DNA from: Microvirga mediterraneensis
GTDB taxonomy: Bacteria > Pseudomonadota > Alphaproteobacteria > Rhizobiales > Beijerinckiaceae
Reading direction: 5' to 3'
NCBI RefSeq assembly: GCF_013520865.1
Contig: NZ_JACDXJ010000005.1
Coordinates: 1-11,771 of the forward strand
Length of the DNA: 11,771 bases
A program made the position numbers and the translations under genes. Positions 1-5,802 of the stretch are shown one piece after another; within the stretch, counting starts at the first letter, position 1; the number at the start of each line of letters is the position of its first letter. Below the pieces are notes generated by a model. The model saw nothing but the letters and a program-made list of their open reading frames with translations. It was not told the DNA's origin and did not search any database.

Positions 1-74
1 ATATCTTCATCGGCGAGAGCCTCGACGATCACCTCGCGGACCCTCTCCTCGTCATCGACCACCAAAACGCGCAT
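1..74 (-). CDS. Duplicate 5' end of the receiver gene (overlap artefact)
   Basis: The minus strand from 74 to 1 encodes the first residues of the single-domain receiver described in full at 11356-11718. The ATG lies at 74-72. It is the same gene seen a second time because of the 127-bp terminal overlap, not a second paralogue. It should be removed once the circle is closed. Confidence 0.85.
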   Translation of the reverse strand, partial: MRVLVVDDEERVREVIVEALADED

Positions 75-127
75 GTGTTATCTTTTCATTCGAGCGAGCA
101 TGTCCCTGCGGCTCGCCGTCGACGGCG
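1..127. repeat. Terminal direct repeat, left copy (circle overlap)
   Basis: Every base of 1-127 recurs in the same orientation at 11645-11771. A perfect 127-bp direct repeat at the exact ends of a contig, with an odd length equal to a commonly used largest k-mer, is the usual signature of a circular molecule opened by a de Bruijn graph assembler. The overlap cuts through the receiver gene and its upstream region, not through a boundary of biological sense, which argues against a phage-type terminal repeat. Confidence 0.9.
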
Positions 128-138
128 GAGGAGACGGC

Positions 139-163
139 GGAACCTTAGCCGTTCGGACGCATT
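139..163 (+). promoter_or_regulatory. EcfG-like (general stress) promoter candidate
   Basis: GGAAC at 139-143 is followed after 16 bases by CATT at 160-163. The alphaproteobacterial general stress sigma factor EcfG recognises GGAAC-N16/17-CGTT, so this matches a perfect -35 element and three of four -10 bases. It sits about 36 bases upstream of the PRC-barrel start codon, a normal distance. PRC-barrel exoproteins are plausible members of such regulons. The call rests on one motif only. Confidence 0.4.
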
Positions 164-198
164 GTCCGGCCTCTAGCACGCAGCAACGGAGTCAACCA

Positions 199-594
199 AT
201 GCGCAGGATCCTGATCGCCCTCGCCGCCACGACAATGCTCGCCGGGGCCTCCTCCGCCCAGACGGCGGTGACCACGACACAAGAGGTGTTCGTCAAGGCG
301 CAGCCAACCGACGTGCTGAGCGCCAACCTCATCGGCCTCAACATCACCAACGAGGCCAACGAGACCATCGGCGAGATCAAGGACCTGATCCTCTCGCAGG
401 GCCAGCTGTCCGGCTACATCATCTCGGTCGGCGGTTTTCTCGGCATGGGCGAGCGCTACGTCATCGTGCGCCCGAGCGCCGTGAAGGTCACTTACGACGA
501 GAACGGCAAGAAATGGCACGCGGTGATGAACGCCAGCAAGGACCAGCTCAAGACCGCGCCCGAGTTCAAGTACGAAGGTCGCTGGGAGCGCTGA
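199..594 (+). CDS. Secreted PRC-barrel domain protein
   Basis: This gene encodes a 131-aa protein with a clear N-terminal Sec signal peptide: MRR, then a hydrophobic stretch to about residue 17, with a likely cut after A-S-S-A near residue 20. A PRC-barrel domain follows at about 42-110 (N-L-I-G-L-N-I-T-N, then G-E-I-K-D-L-I-L and the F-L-G-M-G-E-R-Y-V turn). PRC-barrels are small beta-barrel folds used in RNA processing, photosynthetic reaction centres and many exported alphaproteobacterial proteins of unknown role; here it is probably periplasmic. The ATG at 199 was preferred over the ATG at 73 because it has GGAG at 188-191 with a 7-nt spacing and starts a signal peptide. A possible EcfG-type promoter lies upstream and a strong terminator follows, so the gene appears monocistronic. 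The exact function is unknown. Confidence 0.85.
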   Translation: MRRILIALAATTMLAGASSAQTAVTTTQEVFVKAQPTDVLSANLIGLNITNEANETIGEIKDLILSQGQLSGYIISVGGFLGMGERYVIVRPSAVKVTYDENGKKWHAVMNASKDQLKTAPEFKYEGRWER

Positions 595-617
595 TCCAAC
601 CCGGCCACGTCTTTCAT

Positions 618-647
618 GGAAAAGGCCCCTCGCGGGGCCTTTTTTTT
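618..647 (+). terminator. Rho-independent terminator
   Basis: A perfect 9-bp stem (621-629 paired with 634-642, arms AAAGGCCCC / GGGGCCTTT) with a TCGC tetraloop is followed by a run of eight T (640-647). It lies 25 bases after the PRC-barrel stop codon. Four A residues precede the stem, so it may also weakly stop transcripts from the convergent minus-strand gene at 682-1107. Confidence 0.9.
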
Positions 648-681
648 GCGTTCTGGCGTCTTCCCACGTCCAAGCCGTGAA

Positions 682-1107
682 TTATCCGACAAGCCGCCGC
701 CACCAGGGCCTCACGGCCAGGCCATGCCACCGGTCGCGGTCTTCCCGAAGCTCCACCACACGGGCTTCAGCAGCATCGGCCCGCCGACGCTCGGCATCGA
801 GAGCCAAGCGCAGGCCCACAACCTCTCCCTCAAGCCGCGCGAGAGCCTCATGAACCGGGTTCACAGGAGGCGTCGACACCGTCGACGTAGGCAGTGTCGT
901 ATCCGGTGACGTAGGCGGGTTCGTAGCCGGTGTCGTCGCCTGCTTCACCTCAAGCAGATCGGACGGCACCGCCACCCTGGCCTTGCCGTCATTGCCCACT
1001 TGGCGCGGCCAGCGGCCCCGCCGCGCCTTCTGTTTCACGGAGGCAGCGGAAATGCCGAGCGCCTCAGCCGCCTCGGCATAGCTCATCCATACGGTCGACT
1101 CCGTCAC
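682..1107 (-). CDS. HTH (excisionase/MerR-like) DNA-binding protein with C-terminal coiled coil
   Basis: The product is 141 aa. Residues about 8-50 (M-S-Y-A-E-A-A-E-A-L-G-I-S, then V-K-Q-K-A-R-R-G-R-W-P) form a helix-turn-helix of the kind that reads 'W-x-S-x-x-E-A-A-x-x-L-G-I-S', as in excisionases and plasmid regulators. Residues 55-85 are a Thr/Pro-rich linker with an 8-residue internal repeat. Residues 86-127 are a heptad-like coiled coil, and the tail is basic (R-P-W-W-R-R-L). The start is GTG at 1107, chosen because GGAGG lies 8 nt upstream (1116-1120); an internal ATG at 1086 is the alternative. The architecture suggests a dimeric DNA-binding protein for plasmid maintenance or copy control, or a KfrA-like regulator. 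No specific target is proven. It lies alone and convergent with the PRC-barrel gene. Confidence 0.75.
   Translation of the reverse strand: MTESTVWMSYAEAAEALGISAASVKQKARRGRWPRQVGNDGKARVAVPSDLLEVKQATTPATNPPTSPDTTLPTSTVSTPPVNPVHEALARLEGEVVGLRLALDAERRRADAAEARVVELREDRDRWHGLAVRPWWRRLVG
923..938. repeat. 16-bp direct repeat, copy inside the HTH gene
   Basis: GTAGCCGGTGTCGTCG here differs at one base from 1127-1142, which lies just upstream of the same gene's start. Both copies are followed downstream on the plus strand by a GCTTCAC sequence. The intragenic copy belongs to a degenerate 24-nt tandem repeat (about 20 of 24 identical) that encodes the Thr/Pro linker of the HTH protein. Confidence 0.6.
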
Positions 1108-1231
1108 GGCCTACACCTCCGGTGCTGTAGCGGGTGTCGTCGGCGGCTACGTAGGGGGCTTCACAAAGCAGGAACGCTACCGGCCGCATGGTTAACGAAA
1201 GATTACCAGAGGCCCACCAACCAGGCTCCCG
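1108..1231 (-). promoter_or_regulatory. Upstream region of the HTH gene with repeat and inverted motifs
   Basis: This 124-bp gap between the toxin gene and the HTH gene holds the GGAGG ribosome site (1116-1120) and the second copy of the 16-bp repeat (1127-1142). It also holds an inverted pair GTAGC (1127-1131) / GCTAC (1146-1150) and an 8-bp palindrome CTACGTAG (1147-1154). These are candidate binding sites for the HTH protein itself. No convincing -35/-10 pair was found. Confidence 0.35.
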
Positions 1232-1516
1232 CTACAGGGCTTCCGGCCACTTGCGCGCGCCATGGAAGACCCGGAGCACCGTCACGGCCTCCTCGTCGAT
1301 GCGGTAAGCCACGACGTAGGCGGTGCGGTTGATCGGGAGCTCGCGGGTGCCAGCGACACGGCCCTCGCGGCCCATGAGAGGATGCCGGGCCAGGGCCGCC
1401 ACCTGGCCGGCGATCTCGTCATGGATCCTGTAGGCAGCCTCCGGATCATCGTTGGCGATATAAACCACGATGCCGGCGAGATCCTCCTCGGCCAGGGGAT
1501 GCCACTCAAGCCTCAT
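1232..1516 (-). CDS. parE: Type II toxin, RelE/ParE family
   Basis: The product is 94 aa, the usual length for this toxin fold. It begins M-R-L-E-W-H-P-L-A-E-E-D-L, a typical ParE/RelE N-terminus, followed by the helix I-V-V-Y-I-A-N-D-D-P-E-A-A. The middle has L-A-R-H-P-L-M-G-R-E-G-R, then T-R-E-L-P-I-N-R-T-A-Y-V-V-A-Y-R-I and the final strands V-T-V-L-R-V-F-H-G-A-R-K-W-P. ParE members poison DNA gyrase while RelE members cleave mRNA; the sequence fits ParE-like proteins better, but the target is inferred. The ATG at 1516 was chosen because homology begins exactly there and it overlaps the antitoxin stop by 11 nt, giving translational coupling. Its role here would be plasmid stabilisation. 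Confidence 0.9.
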   Translation of the reverse strand: MRLEWHPLAEEDLAGIVVYIANDDPEAAYRIHDEIAGQVAALARHPLMGREGRVAGTRELPINRTAYVVAYRIDEEAVTVLRVFHGARKWPEAL

Positions 1517-1835
1517 GCGGTTCGCCACGCTTCTCCGCCGCCATCTGGTCGATGATGGCGCGCGTCCGGCCCATGACCGCATCATGCGGCACAGCCGGGC
1601 GAGGGTCATCCAAAGCCGCCTGGATACGGCCGCGCACCCACTCGTCATGCCCTGACTCCGACTGGATTTCCCGCTCGCCACGGGCACACTCGACATAGGC
1701 GCGCATGAAGTCGCGGATCACCTGCGCGGCGGAGCGGTCGGCCAGCTCGGCCGCCGTCTTGAACGCCACCTTGAGATCGGCGGGAACCCGGAAGTTGAAG
1801 TTCTCCTCCTTTGGGTAACTGGTGGTGCGGGGCAT
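1506..1835 (-). CDS. Type II antitoxin, ribbon-helix-helix family
   Basis: The product is 109 aa. An N-terminal ribbon-helix-helix DNA-binding segment occupies about residues 9-50 (N-F-N-F-R-V-P-A-D-L-K-V-A-F, then R-S-A-A-Q-V-I-R-D-F-M-R-A-Y). The acidic, helical C-terminal half should wrap the toxin. It precedes and overlaps the toxin gene by 11 nt, the canonical antitoxin-first order. The ATG at 1835 has GGAGG at 1842-1846, 6 nt upstream. A 30-bp near-perfect palindrome lies at 1853-1882 where the operator and promoter should be, so autorepression by antitoxin or antitoxin-toxin complex is likely. It resembles RelB/ParD-like CopG-fold antitoxins; the exact subfamily is not settled. Confidence 0.88.
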   Translation of the reverse strand: MPRTTSYPKEENFNFRVPADLKVAFKTAAELADRSAAQVIRDFMRAYVECARGEREIQSESGHDEWVRGRIQAALDDPRPAVPHDAVMGRTRAIIDQMAAEKRGEPHEA

Positions 1836-1852
1836 AGCCTTCCTCCAAAATT

Positions 1853-1882
1853 GCGATGATTATGTAATTACACATTCATCGC
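1853..1882. promoter_or_regulatory. 30-bp palindromic operator of the toxin-antitoxin operon
   Basis: The outer arms GCGATGA (1853-1859) and TCATCGC (1876-1882) and the inner palindrome TGTAATTACA (1863-1872) share the same centre. Thirteen of fifteen base pairs match across the 30 bp. It is strikingly AT-rich in a GC-rich replicon and lies 18-47 nt upstream of the antitoxin ATG, downstream of the preceding minus-strand stop. It probably contains the -10 region and the RHH operator half-sites. A role as terminator for the upstream operon is less likely because there is no T-run. Confidence 0.7.
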
Positions 1883-1890
1883 CTAAAGGT

Positions 1891-2517
1891 TCAAGGCAAA
1901 TACCAGCCGCCCGCACCGGCCACGTCGACGAAGCAGGCCATGCGGCCGTCAGACGCCGGCTTCCTGACCCACTTCTCGCCAGTGCACTCGGCCACCCGGC
2001 GCAGGAGCCCAGTATCGGCCATACGCTTCGCCAGCCGCCCGTCGGCGGAGTTGCCCCATTCGGCCGCCACCTTCTCGTCCCTGGCCATGGCATAGGCCTC
2101 GGCATAGCCCCTCTCGGAGCCCCAGCGGCTCGCCTGCCACCAGACCCCAGCCAGGGCCAGGACGGACACGCCAACAGCCAGGGCAAAGGCCCTGAGCTGC
2201 TTCGTGCCGGCAGCATCCGCCGCAACCTTCTGCGCCACACCGGCCACGGATTCGGACAGCTTCTTCAGGGCCTCCTGAGAGGAAGCCGCCATCACGGCGT
2301 CCGCCGTCTCCTTGGTCTTCACCAGCGCCTCATCAAGGGCTGCGCCGAGCTTGGCCGGAATGCGCTCATGATAGGAGCGGTAGTATTCCAAGGCGATGAT
2401 CAGAGACCAGAGCGCATCATTGTCCCGGATGCCGAGCGCATCCCGGACCTTGAGCAGCTTCTGCCTCTCGGCATCGCTCATCGGACGCCCCACCAGGGTC
2501 TCAAAGGCATCCTTCAT
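1891..2517 (-). CDS. TraM-position membrane protein (DUF6753-like)
   Basis: The product is 208 aa. The N-terminal helical part has M-S-D-A-E-R-Q-K-L-L-K-V-R-D-A-L-G-I-R-D-N-D-A-L-W, followed by an amphipathic, possibly coiled region to about 105. A single transmembrane segment lies at about 109-128 (F-A-L-A-V-G-V-S-V-L-A-L-A-G-V-W-W). The C-terminal domain of about 80 aa contains two Cys (C178, C195). The ATG at 2517 lies 2 nt after the stop of the ParA-like gene, so the genes are translationally coupled. The first N-D-A-L-W part recalls DUF6753 plasmid proteins, and its place as third gene leaving oriT matches RP4 traM. Family and function are tentative; a membrane anchor for the ATPase or relaxosome is an inference. 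Confidence 0.7.
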   Translation of the reverse strand: MKDAFETLVGRPMSDAERQKLLKVRDALGIRDNDALWSLIIALEYYRSYHERIPAKLGAALDEALVKTKETADAVMAASSQEALKKLSESVAGVAQKVAADAAGTKQLRAFALAVGVSVLALAGVWWQASRWGSERGYAEAYAMARDEKVAAEWGNSADGRLAKRMADTGLLRRVAECTGEKWVRKPASDGRMACFVDVAGAGGWYLP

Positions 2518-2519
2518 CG

Positions 2520-3200
2520 CTACACCAGCCGCTCGATCACCTTGCGGACCTCCGCGCGCCACCGGTCGAGCTCGACCCGGTTGCCAAGGGGCATCCCTTC
2601 GCGGGCCGCCTGGATCGACTTGCGATCCGTATAGAAGGCATCCGCCACGCGATCCGCCAGATCAGGAAAGTCGAGCACCCCACCCTTGCCGCTGCCGGCC
2701 TCCTCCAGCGCCTTGCGCAGGTTGGTCGCGTTGAAGAATTCGAACTTGCTGGCCGGCGAGAAGTAGAGGTTGCGCAGGATGTAGAACGGCACCCCCGGCA
2801 TCCTGTCATGGACGAGCTTGGCCGCCTCGATGCTATCGCGGCCCCGGTTGATCGGCCACACGATCACTAGCCTCCGGCCGAGTTCCTTGGCGGCCTCCTT
2901 GAGGCCCCCGCCATACTCGATGATACCCGGCAGCGATCCCGCCGCGCTGTTGATCACCACCGGCGCATCTGCCTGCTCCTCCAGGGCGTTCACCAGATCG
3001 ATCCACCCATCCGCCACGTTCAGGTCAACCGTCAGGCTCGGCAGGTGCGGATAGGCCTTCGCCACGTCACTGTTGCTCTGGTCCGTCTCAACCAGCACCG
3101 GTGTCTCGCCGCTCTGCTCCAAATAGTCCAACAACGCCATGGAGACGAGCGACTTGCCGACCCCTCCCTTGCTGCCCCCAGCCAAGTACACGCCGCTCAT
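2520..3200 (-). CDS. traL: ParA/MinD-type ATPase, TraL-like
   Basis: The product is 226 aa. The deviant Walker A motif G-G-S-K-G-G-V-G-K-S lies at residues 8-17, with the signature lysine two residues into the K-G-G-V-G-K-S core. D-Q-S-N-S-D near residue 40 and the hydrophobic strand P-V-V-I-N-S-A-A-G near 80 replace the usual switch and Walker B motifs. Such ATPases segregate plasmids (ParA) or, in RP4 Tra1, support transfer (TraL, about 240 aa). Two starts are possible. GTG at 3206 overlaps the upstream stop with only 4 nt to the AGGAGG at 3211-3216. ATG at 3200 has 10 nt spacing and repeats the 2-nt gap seen at the next junction, and was preferred. No ParB-like partner gene is evident, which favours the TraL reading. 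Confidence 0.8.
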   Translation of the reverse strand: MSGVYLAGGSKGGVGKSLVSMALLDYLEQSGETPVLVETDQSNSDVAKAYPHLPSLTVDLNVADGWIDLVNALEEQADAPVVINSAAGSLPGIIEYGGGLKEAAKELGRRLVIVWPINRGRDSIEAAKLVHDRMPGVPFYILRNLYFSPASKFEFFNATNLRKALEEAGSGKGGVLDFPDLADRVADAFYTDRKSIQAAREGMPLGNRVELDRWRAEVRKVIERLV

Positions 3201-3202
3201 TC

Positions 3203-3577
3203 TCACAGATCCTCCTGATCCGGCCTAATCTTAAACGAACCCAACGGCTTCTTTGCCTCCACGGCTTGCTTCGGAGCCGCCTCCTTCTTCGTCACCACCG
3301 TCGGCTTCTTCGATACCGACCTCGCCTTCGGCTTTGCCTTCCCCTTCGCCCGCGTCAAGTAGCTCTTGAGCGTCGTGCTGCCGATATCCAGGCCTTCACC
3401 GCGCAGAACCTCGGCAATGTGCTCCAGCGTATATCCGCGCTGCCGCAGCGCCTCGATCTCCTTGCGCAGCGAGGTTACCACCTCCTGCTTATTCAGCTTG
3501 CGTGGCGGCGGCTGCACCGCAGGCAGCGCCTCCAGCTTCTTCGCGATCTCCGCGACCTTCTCTTCCGTGAATTCCAT
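3203..3577 (-). CDS. traK: TraK-like oriT-proximal DNA-binding protein
   Basis: The product is 124 aa, against roughly 130 aa for RP4 TraK. The N-terminus is a charged helix (E-E-K-V-A-E-I-A-K-K-L-E-A-L-P). The core at about 30-78 reads L-N-K-Q-E-V-V-T-S-L-R-K-E-I-E-A-L-R, then Q-R-G-Y-T-L-E-H-I-A-E-V-L and T-T-L-K-S-Y-L-T-R-A, an HTH-like arrangement common in mobilization proteins. The Lys/Ala-rich tail is probably disordered and DNA-contacting. ATG at 3577 was chosen over ATG at 3598 because GGGAG lies 8 nt upstream only for the former. It is the first gene of a three-gene operon with a strong promoter next to oriT, matching RP4 traK, whose product wraps oriT. Identity at sequence level to RP4 TraK was not tested. 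Confidence 0.7.
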   Translation of the reverse strand: MEFTEEKVAEIAKKLEALPAVQPPPRKLNKQEVVTSLRKEIEALRQRGYTLEHIAEVLRGEGLDIGSTTLKSYLTRAKGKAKPKARSVSKKPTVVTKKEAAPKQAVEAKKPLGSFKIRPDQEDL

Positions 3578-3623
3578 TGCCTTCTCCCGAATCGCCATCC
3601 GTGTTCAAGCTGCCTCGTCCGGC

Positions 3624-3652
3624 ATTATAGTCCAGCTTCGTTGTGCTGCCAA
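3624..3652 (-). promoter_or_regulatory. Sigma70-type promoter of the traKLM-like operon
   Basis: On the minus strand TTGGCA (3652-3647) and TATAAT (3629-3624) are separated by exactly 17 bases. The -10 box is perfect and the -35 box matches five of six bases. It fires away from the candidate nic site, which lies 22 bp upstream of the -35 box, so proteins bound at oriT could repress it, as relaxosome proteins do on RP4-type plasmids. Confidence 0.75.
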
Positions 3653-3670
3653 ACGTAGCGTGTTAAATTG

Positions 3671-3719
3671 GTAGCAGGATGGTCCTTGTCATACACATGC
3701 AGTGCATGTGGTGCCAAGG
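3671..3719 (-). other. oriT: Origin of transfer: nic site and inverted repeat
   Basis: The minus strand reads CATCCTG|C at 3681-3674, matching the IncP/MOBP nic consensus YATCCTG|Y, with cleavage expected between 3675 and 3674. Eight bases on the 5' side of it starts an inverted structure. The outer arms are CCTTG (3684-3688) and CAAGG (3715-3719); the perfect inner 8-bp arms are CACATGCA (3694-3701) and TGCATGTG (3703-3710). In RP4 the TraJ-bound inverted repeat lies at a comparable distance from nic. The site lies in the gap between the divergent traK-like and traJ-like genes, the expected place. Cleavage would send the traK side into the recipient first. Confidence 0.8.
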
Positions 3720-3768
3720 CACGCCGGGGCGTTCGGCGCTTGCGCTTCTCACACCACGGCTCAACCTG

Positions 3769-3839
3769 CCAGGGGCGAGCCCCTGGACCCCCACCCGCTC
3801 GGCGCTTCGCTTTTCGCAGGCGTCCGGGCACAACCCGGA
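3769..3839 (+). other. Leader hairpins of the traJ-traI operon
   Basis: Two hairpins lie between oriT and the traJ-like start. The first pairs CCAGGGGC (3769-3776) with GCCCCTGG (3779-3786). The second pairs TCCGGG (3823-3828) with CCCGGA (3834-3839) across a 5-nt loop. The 3' arm of the second overlaps the GGAGG ribosome site (3837-3841) of the next gene, so it could mask it. No T-run follows either stem, so they do not look like terminators. Confidence 0.45.
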
Positions 3840-3847
3840 GGCTTCGC

Positions 3848-4147
3848 GTGCCCTTCGAACCTATCGGCCCGGTCAAGCTCGATGCCATCGTCAACGTGAG
3901 GCTCACGCCGGACGAGAAGGCGGACCTCGTGCGCCAAGCGGGTGACGCCGGCCTGTCCGTGTCCGAGCTGGTTCGCCGCCGCGCGCTCGGCCGTCGCGTC
4001 GACACCGCGCTTGACCGCGCCACGCTCAACGAGCTGAGACGCCTGGGCGGGCTGTTCAAACAGGCCTTCGCCACCGGAGCCGACAAAGCGCAAACCGGAG
4101 CTGCCTTGCAGGCCGTGCGCGAGGCCATCGAAAGGCTGTCCCGATGA
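3848..4147 (+). CDS. mobC: Relaxosome accessory protein, TraJ/MobC family
   Basis: The product is 99 aa. A ribbon-helix-helix domain spans about residues 10-50: V-K-L-D-A-I-V-N-V-R-L-T-P-D-E-K forms the strand and first helix, and G-L-S-V-S-E-L-V-R-R-R-A-L-G-R the second helix. The C-terminal half has L-N-E-L-R-R-L-G-G-L-F-K-Q, typical of MobC/TraJ proteins that bind the oriT inverted repeat and recruit the relaxase. The start is GTG at 3848, with GGAGG at 3837-3841 and 6 nt spacing; upstream in-frame codons do not resemble protein. Its TGA overlaps the relaxase ATG (ATGA), so the two are co-translated. It corresponds in place and role to RP4 TraJ. Confidence 0.85.
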   Translation: MPFEPIGPVKLDAIVNVRLTPDEKADLVRQAGDAGLSVSELVRRRALGRRVDTALDRATLNELRRLGGLFKQAFATGADKAQTGAALQAVREAIERLSR

Positions 4148-5802
4148 TCGTGAAGCGCTCCGCCGACCGAGGCGGCAAGAGCCGCGCCGCATCCGCCAAA
4201 GCCATCGTCGAGTACATCACACGCGCCGAGAAGGGGGAGCGCCCCCTCCACATCGGCAGCGAGGGTTTCTTCGCGGAATCATTGCAAGCCCAAACCGCCG
4301 AGATGGCCGCGCTGGCACAATGCGCGATCCGATCGAGGAACCCGGTTTCGCACTTCATCCTGTCCTGGCCGGAGCACGAGAAGCCGACGCCGGAGCAGGC
4401 CGACGAGGCCGCCCGGATCTTCATGCGCGAACTCGGACTTGAGGGCCATCAAGCGATCTGGGCCTTGCACGACGACACCAGGGTCCGGCACCTGCACATC
4501 GCCCTGAACCGGACCCATCCCGAGACAGAACGAGCCGTGAAGATCAACAAGGGCTTCGACATCAACGCGGCCCATCGGGCCGTCGCGATCATCGAGAAGG
4601 AACAGGGTTGGGAGCCCGAGGCCCGGGCCCTCTTCCAGATCGACGACCAGGGCCAAGCGGTCGCCGCAGAACGCGACACGAACCGCCATCCGACCAGCAA
4701 AGCCCGCGACTTCGAACACCGGACAGGCGAGCGATCCGCGCAACGGGTCGCCATCGAGGATCTCGCTCCCCTCATCCGGGAAGCGGCCTCCTGGAAGCAG
4801 CTCCACGCCGCCCTCGCGGACCGCGGCGCATCCTACATCAAGAAGGGATCAGGCGGTCTAATCCTCGTCGGCGAAACGCCCATCAAAGCCAGCCGGGCCG
4901 ACCGTTCAGCCTCACTAACAGCTCTCACGAAACGCCTCGGCCCCTACGAGCCAGCACAGACACAGGTCCAGGAAAAGACCCTCTCGGCCACACCAGAGCA
5001 GGCCATGCCGGCCCCGTCACTCAGCGCCGCGCGGTTCCTGGAATACTGGCAGCAGCGGGCCGCCTGGCTGCGCGAAAAGAAGGCCGCCACTGAGAAGCTG
5101 AAGGCCCGGCAGGAGATCGAGCGCGAGGCGCTGAAGCGGAAGCACGCCCAGCAGCGGACAGAGGCCCTGCGCGGGGTCTGGCGCAACCGGGGCGAGGCCC
5201 TGAACGCGATGAGGGCGGCCGTCGCGGCCGCCCAAAAGGCCGACCGAGCCGAGCAACGCAAACTGCACCAGGCCGAACGGGAGCACCTGCGGGAGCGGCA
5301 CCCGCCCCTGCCATCCTACGAGGCCTGGCTGCGCCTCGGCGGCCACGCCAAAGAAGCCGACGCCTGGCGCGAGCGCCTGCGGTCAACCGCGATCATGGGC
5401 GTCTCATGGGTGGAGCCAAAGCCCTCGAACCGTGCCGATGTAAGGGCCTTCGAGGCGGTTCCGGTCGGGCGCGAGGTGCACTACCGCCGCGAAGGCCGGA
5501 CCGATCTGGTCGACCGGGGCCGTTCCATCGGCCTCGCCAAAACCGACGACACCGCCATCCTCGCTGCCCTGCAGATCGGGCACGAGAAATGGGGCGGCGT
5601 GGCACTCCGGGGCAGCCTGGAGTTCCGCCAGCGGGCGGCCACACTCGCCATCGCACACCGCATCCAGGTCCGCGACCCTGGCGAAGGCGTCGATCTCAAG
5701 GCAATCCAGAAAGCTCACGAGCTGAAGCAGGAGCAGACCATCACGCAATCACAAACGCAGAAGGTTCACCGGAGCCGCGAGCGGGGAGGATACAGCCGAT
5801 AG
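4144..5802 (+). CDS. traI: MOBP relaxase, RP4 TraI-like, with C-terminal LPD7 domain
   Basis: The product is 552 aa. The relaxase domain fills about residues 1-240. Motif I is I-V-E-Y-I-T with Tyr24 the likely nucleophile (RP4 TraI uses Tyr22 in V-K-Y-I-T). Motif II is H-F-I-L-S-W with Ser74. Motif III is H-D-D-T-R-V-R-H-L-H-I-A-L-N-R with metal-binding H109, H116, H118 and D111. Residues 235-275 (W-K-Q-L-H-A-A-L-A-D-R-G, then I-K-A-S) match the accessory region found after many TraI relaxases. Residues about 296-380 are a charged coiled segment. Residues about 438-512 look like the large polyvalent protein domain LPD7 (V-D-R-G-R-S-I, A-A-L-Q-I-G-H-E-K-W-G, final R-D-P-G). It should nick the nearby oriT and pilot the strand. 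At 552 aa it is shorter than RP4 TraI and lacks a primase or helicase. Confidence 0.92.
   Translation: MIVKRSADRGGKSRAASAKAIVEYITRAEKGERPLHIGSEGFFAESLQAQTAEMAALAQCAIRSRNPVSHFILSWPEHEKPTPEQADEAARIFMRELGLEGHQAIWALHDDTRVRHLHIALNRTHPETERAVKINKGFDINAAHRAVAIIEKEQGWEPEARALFQIDDQGQAVAAERDTNRHPTSKARDFEHRTGERSAQRVAIEDLAPLIREAASWKQLHAALADRGASYIKKGSGGLILVGETPIKASRADRSASLTALTKRLGPYEPAQTQVQEKTLSATPEQAMPAPSLSAARFLEYWQQRAAWLREKKAATEKLKARQEIEREALKRKHAQQRTEALRGVWRNRGEALNAMRAAVAAAQKADRAEQRKLHQAEREHLRERHPPLPSYEAWLRLGGHAKEADAWRERLRSTAIMGVSWVEPKPSNRADVRAFEAVPVGREVHYRREGRTDLVDRGRSIGLAKTDDTAILAALQIGHEKWGGVALRGSLEFRQRAATLAIAHRIQVRDPGEGVDLKAIQKAHELKQEQTITQSQTQKVHRSRERGGYSR

Noticed and set aside
1..127. Terminal repeat as a phage direct terminal repeat or IS end
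   Set aside because: There are no phage or transposase genes, and the repeat cuts inside a receiver gene. The overlap of an assembled circle explains it better.
1517..1696. Longer toxin form starting at 1696
   Set aside because: The extra 60 residues are an out-of-frame reading of the antitoxin gene. Toxin homology starts exactly at the ATG at 1516.
1822..2634. 270-aa open frame on the plus strand across the antitoxin operator and the traM-like gene
   Set aside because: It runs through the palindrome and antisense to two coupled genes with good starts. Its sequence has no domain-like pattern.
3668..3847. N-terminal extension of the mobC frame from an ATG at 3668
   Set aside because: It would translate through the oriT nic site and its inverted repeat, has no ribosome site and is not protein-like. 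GTG at 3848 has GGAGG at 6 nt.
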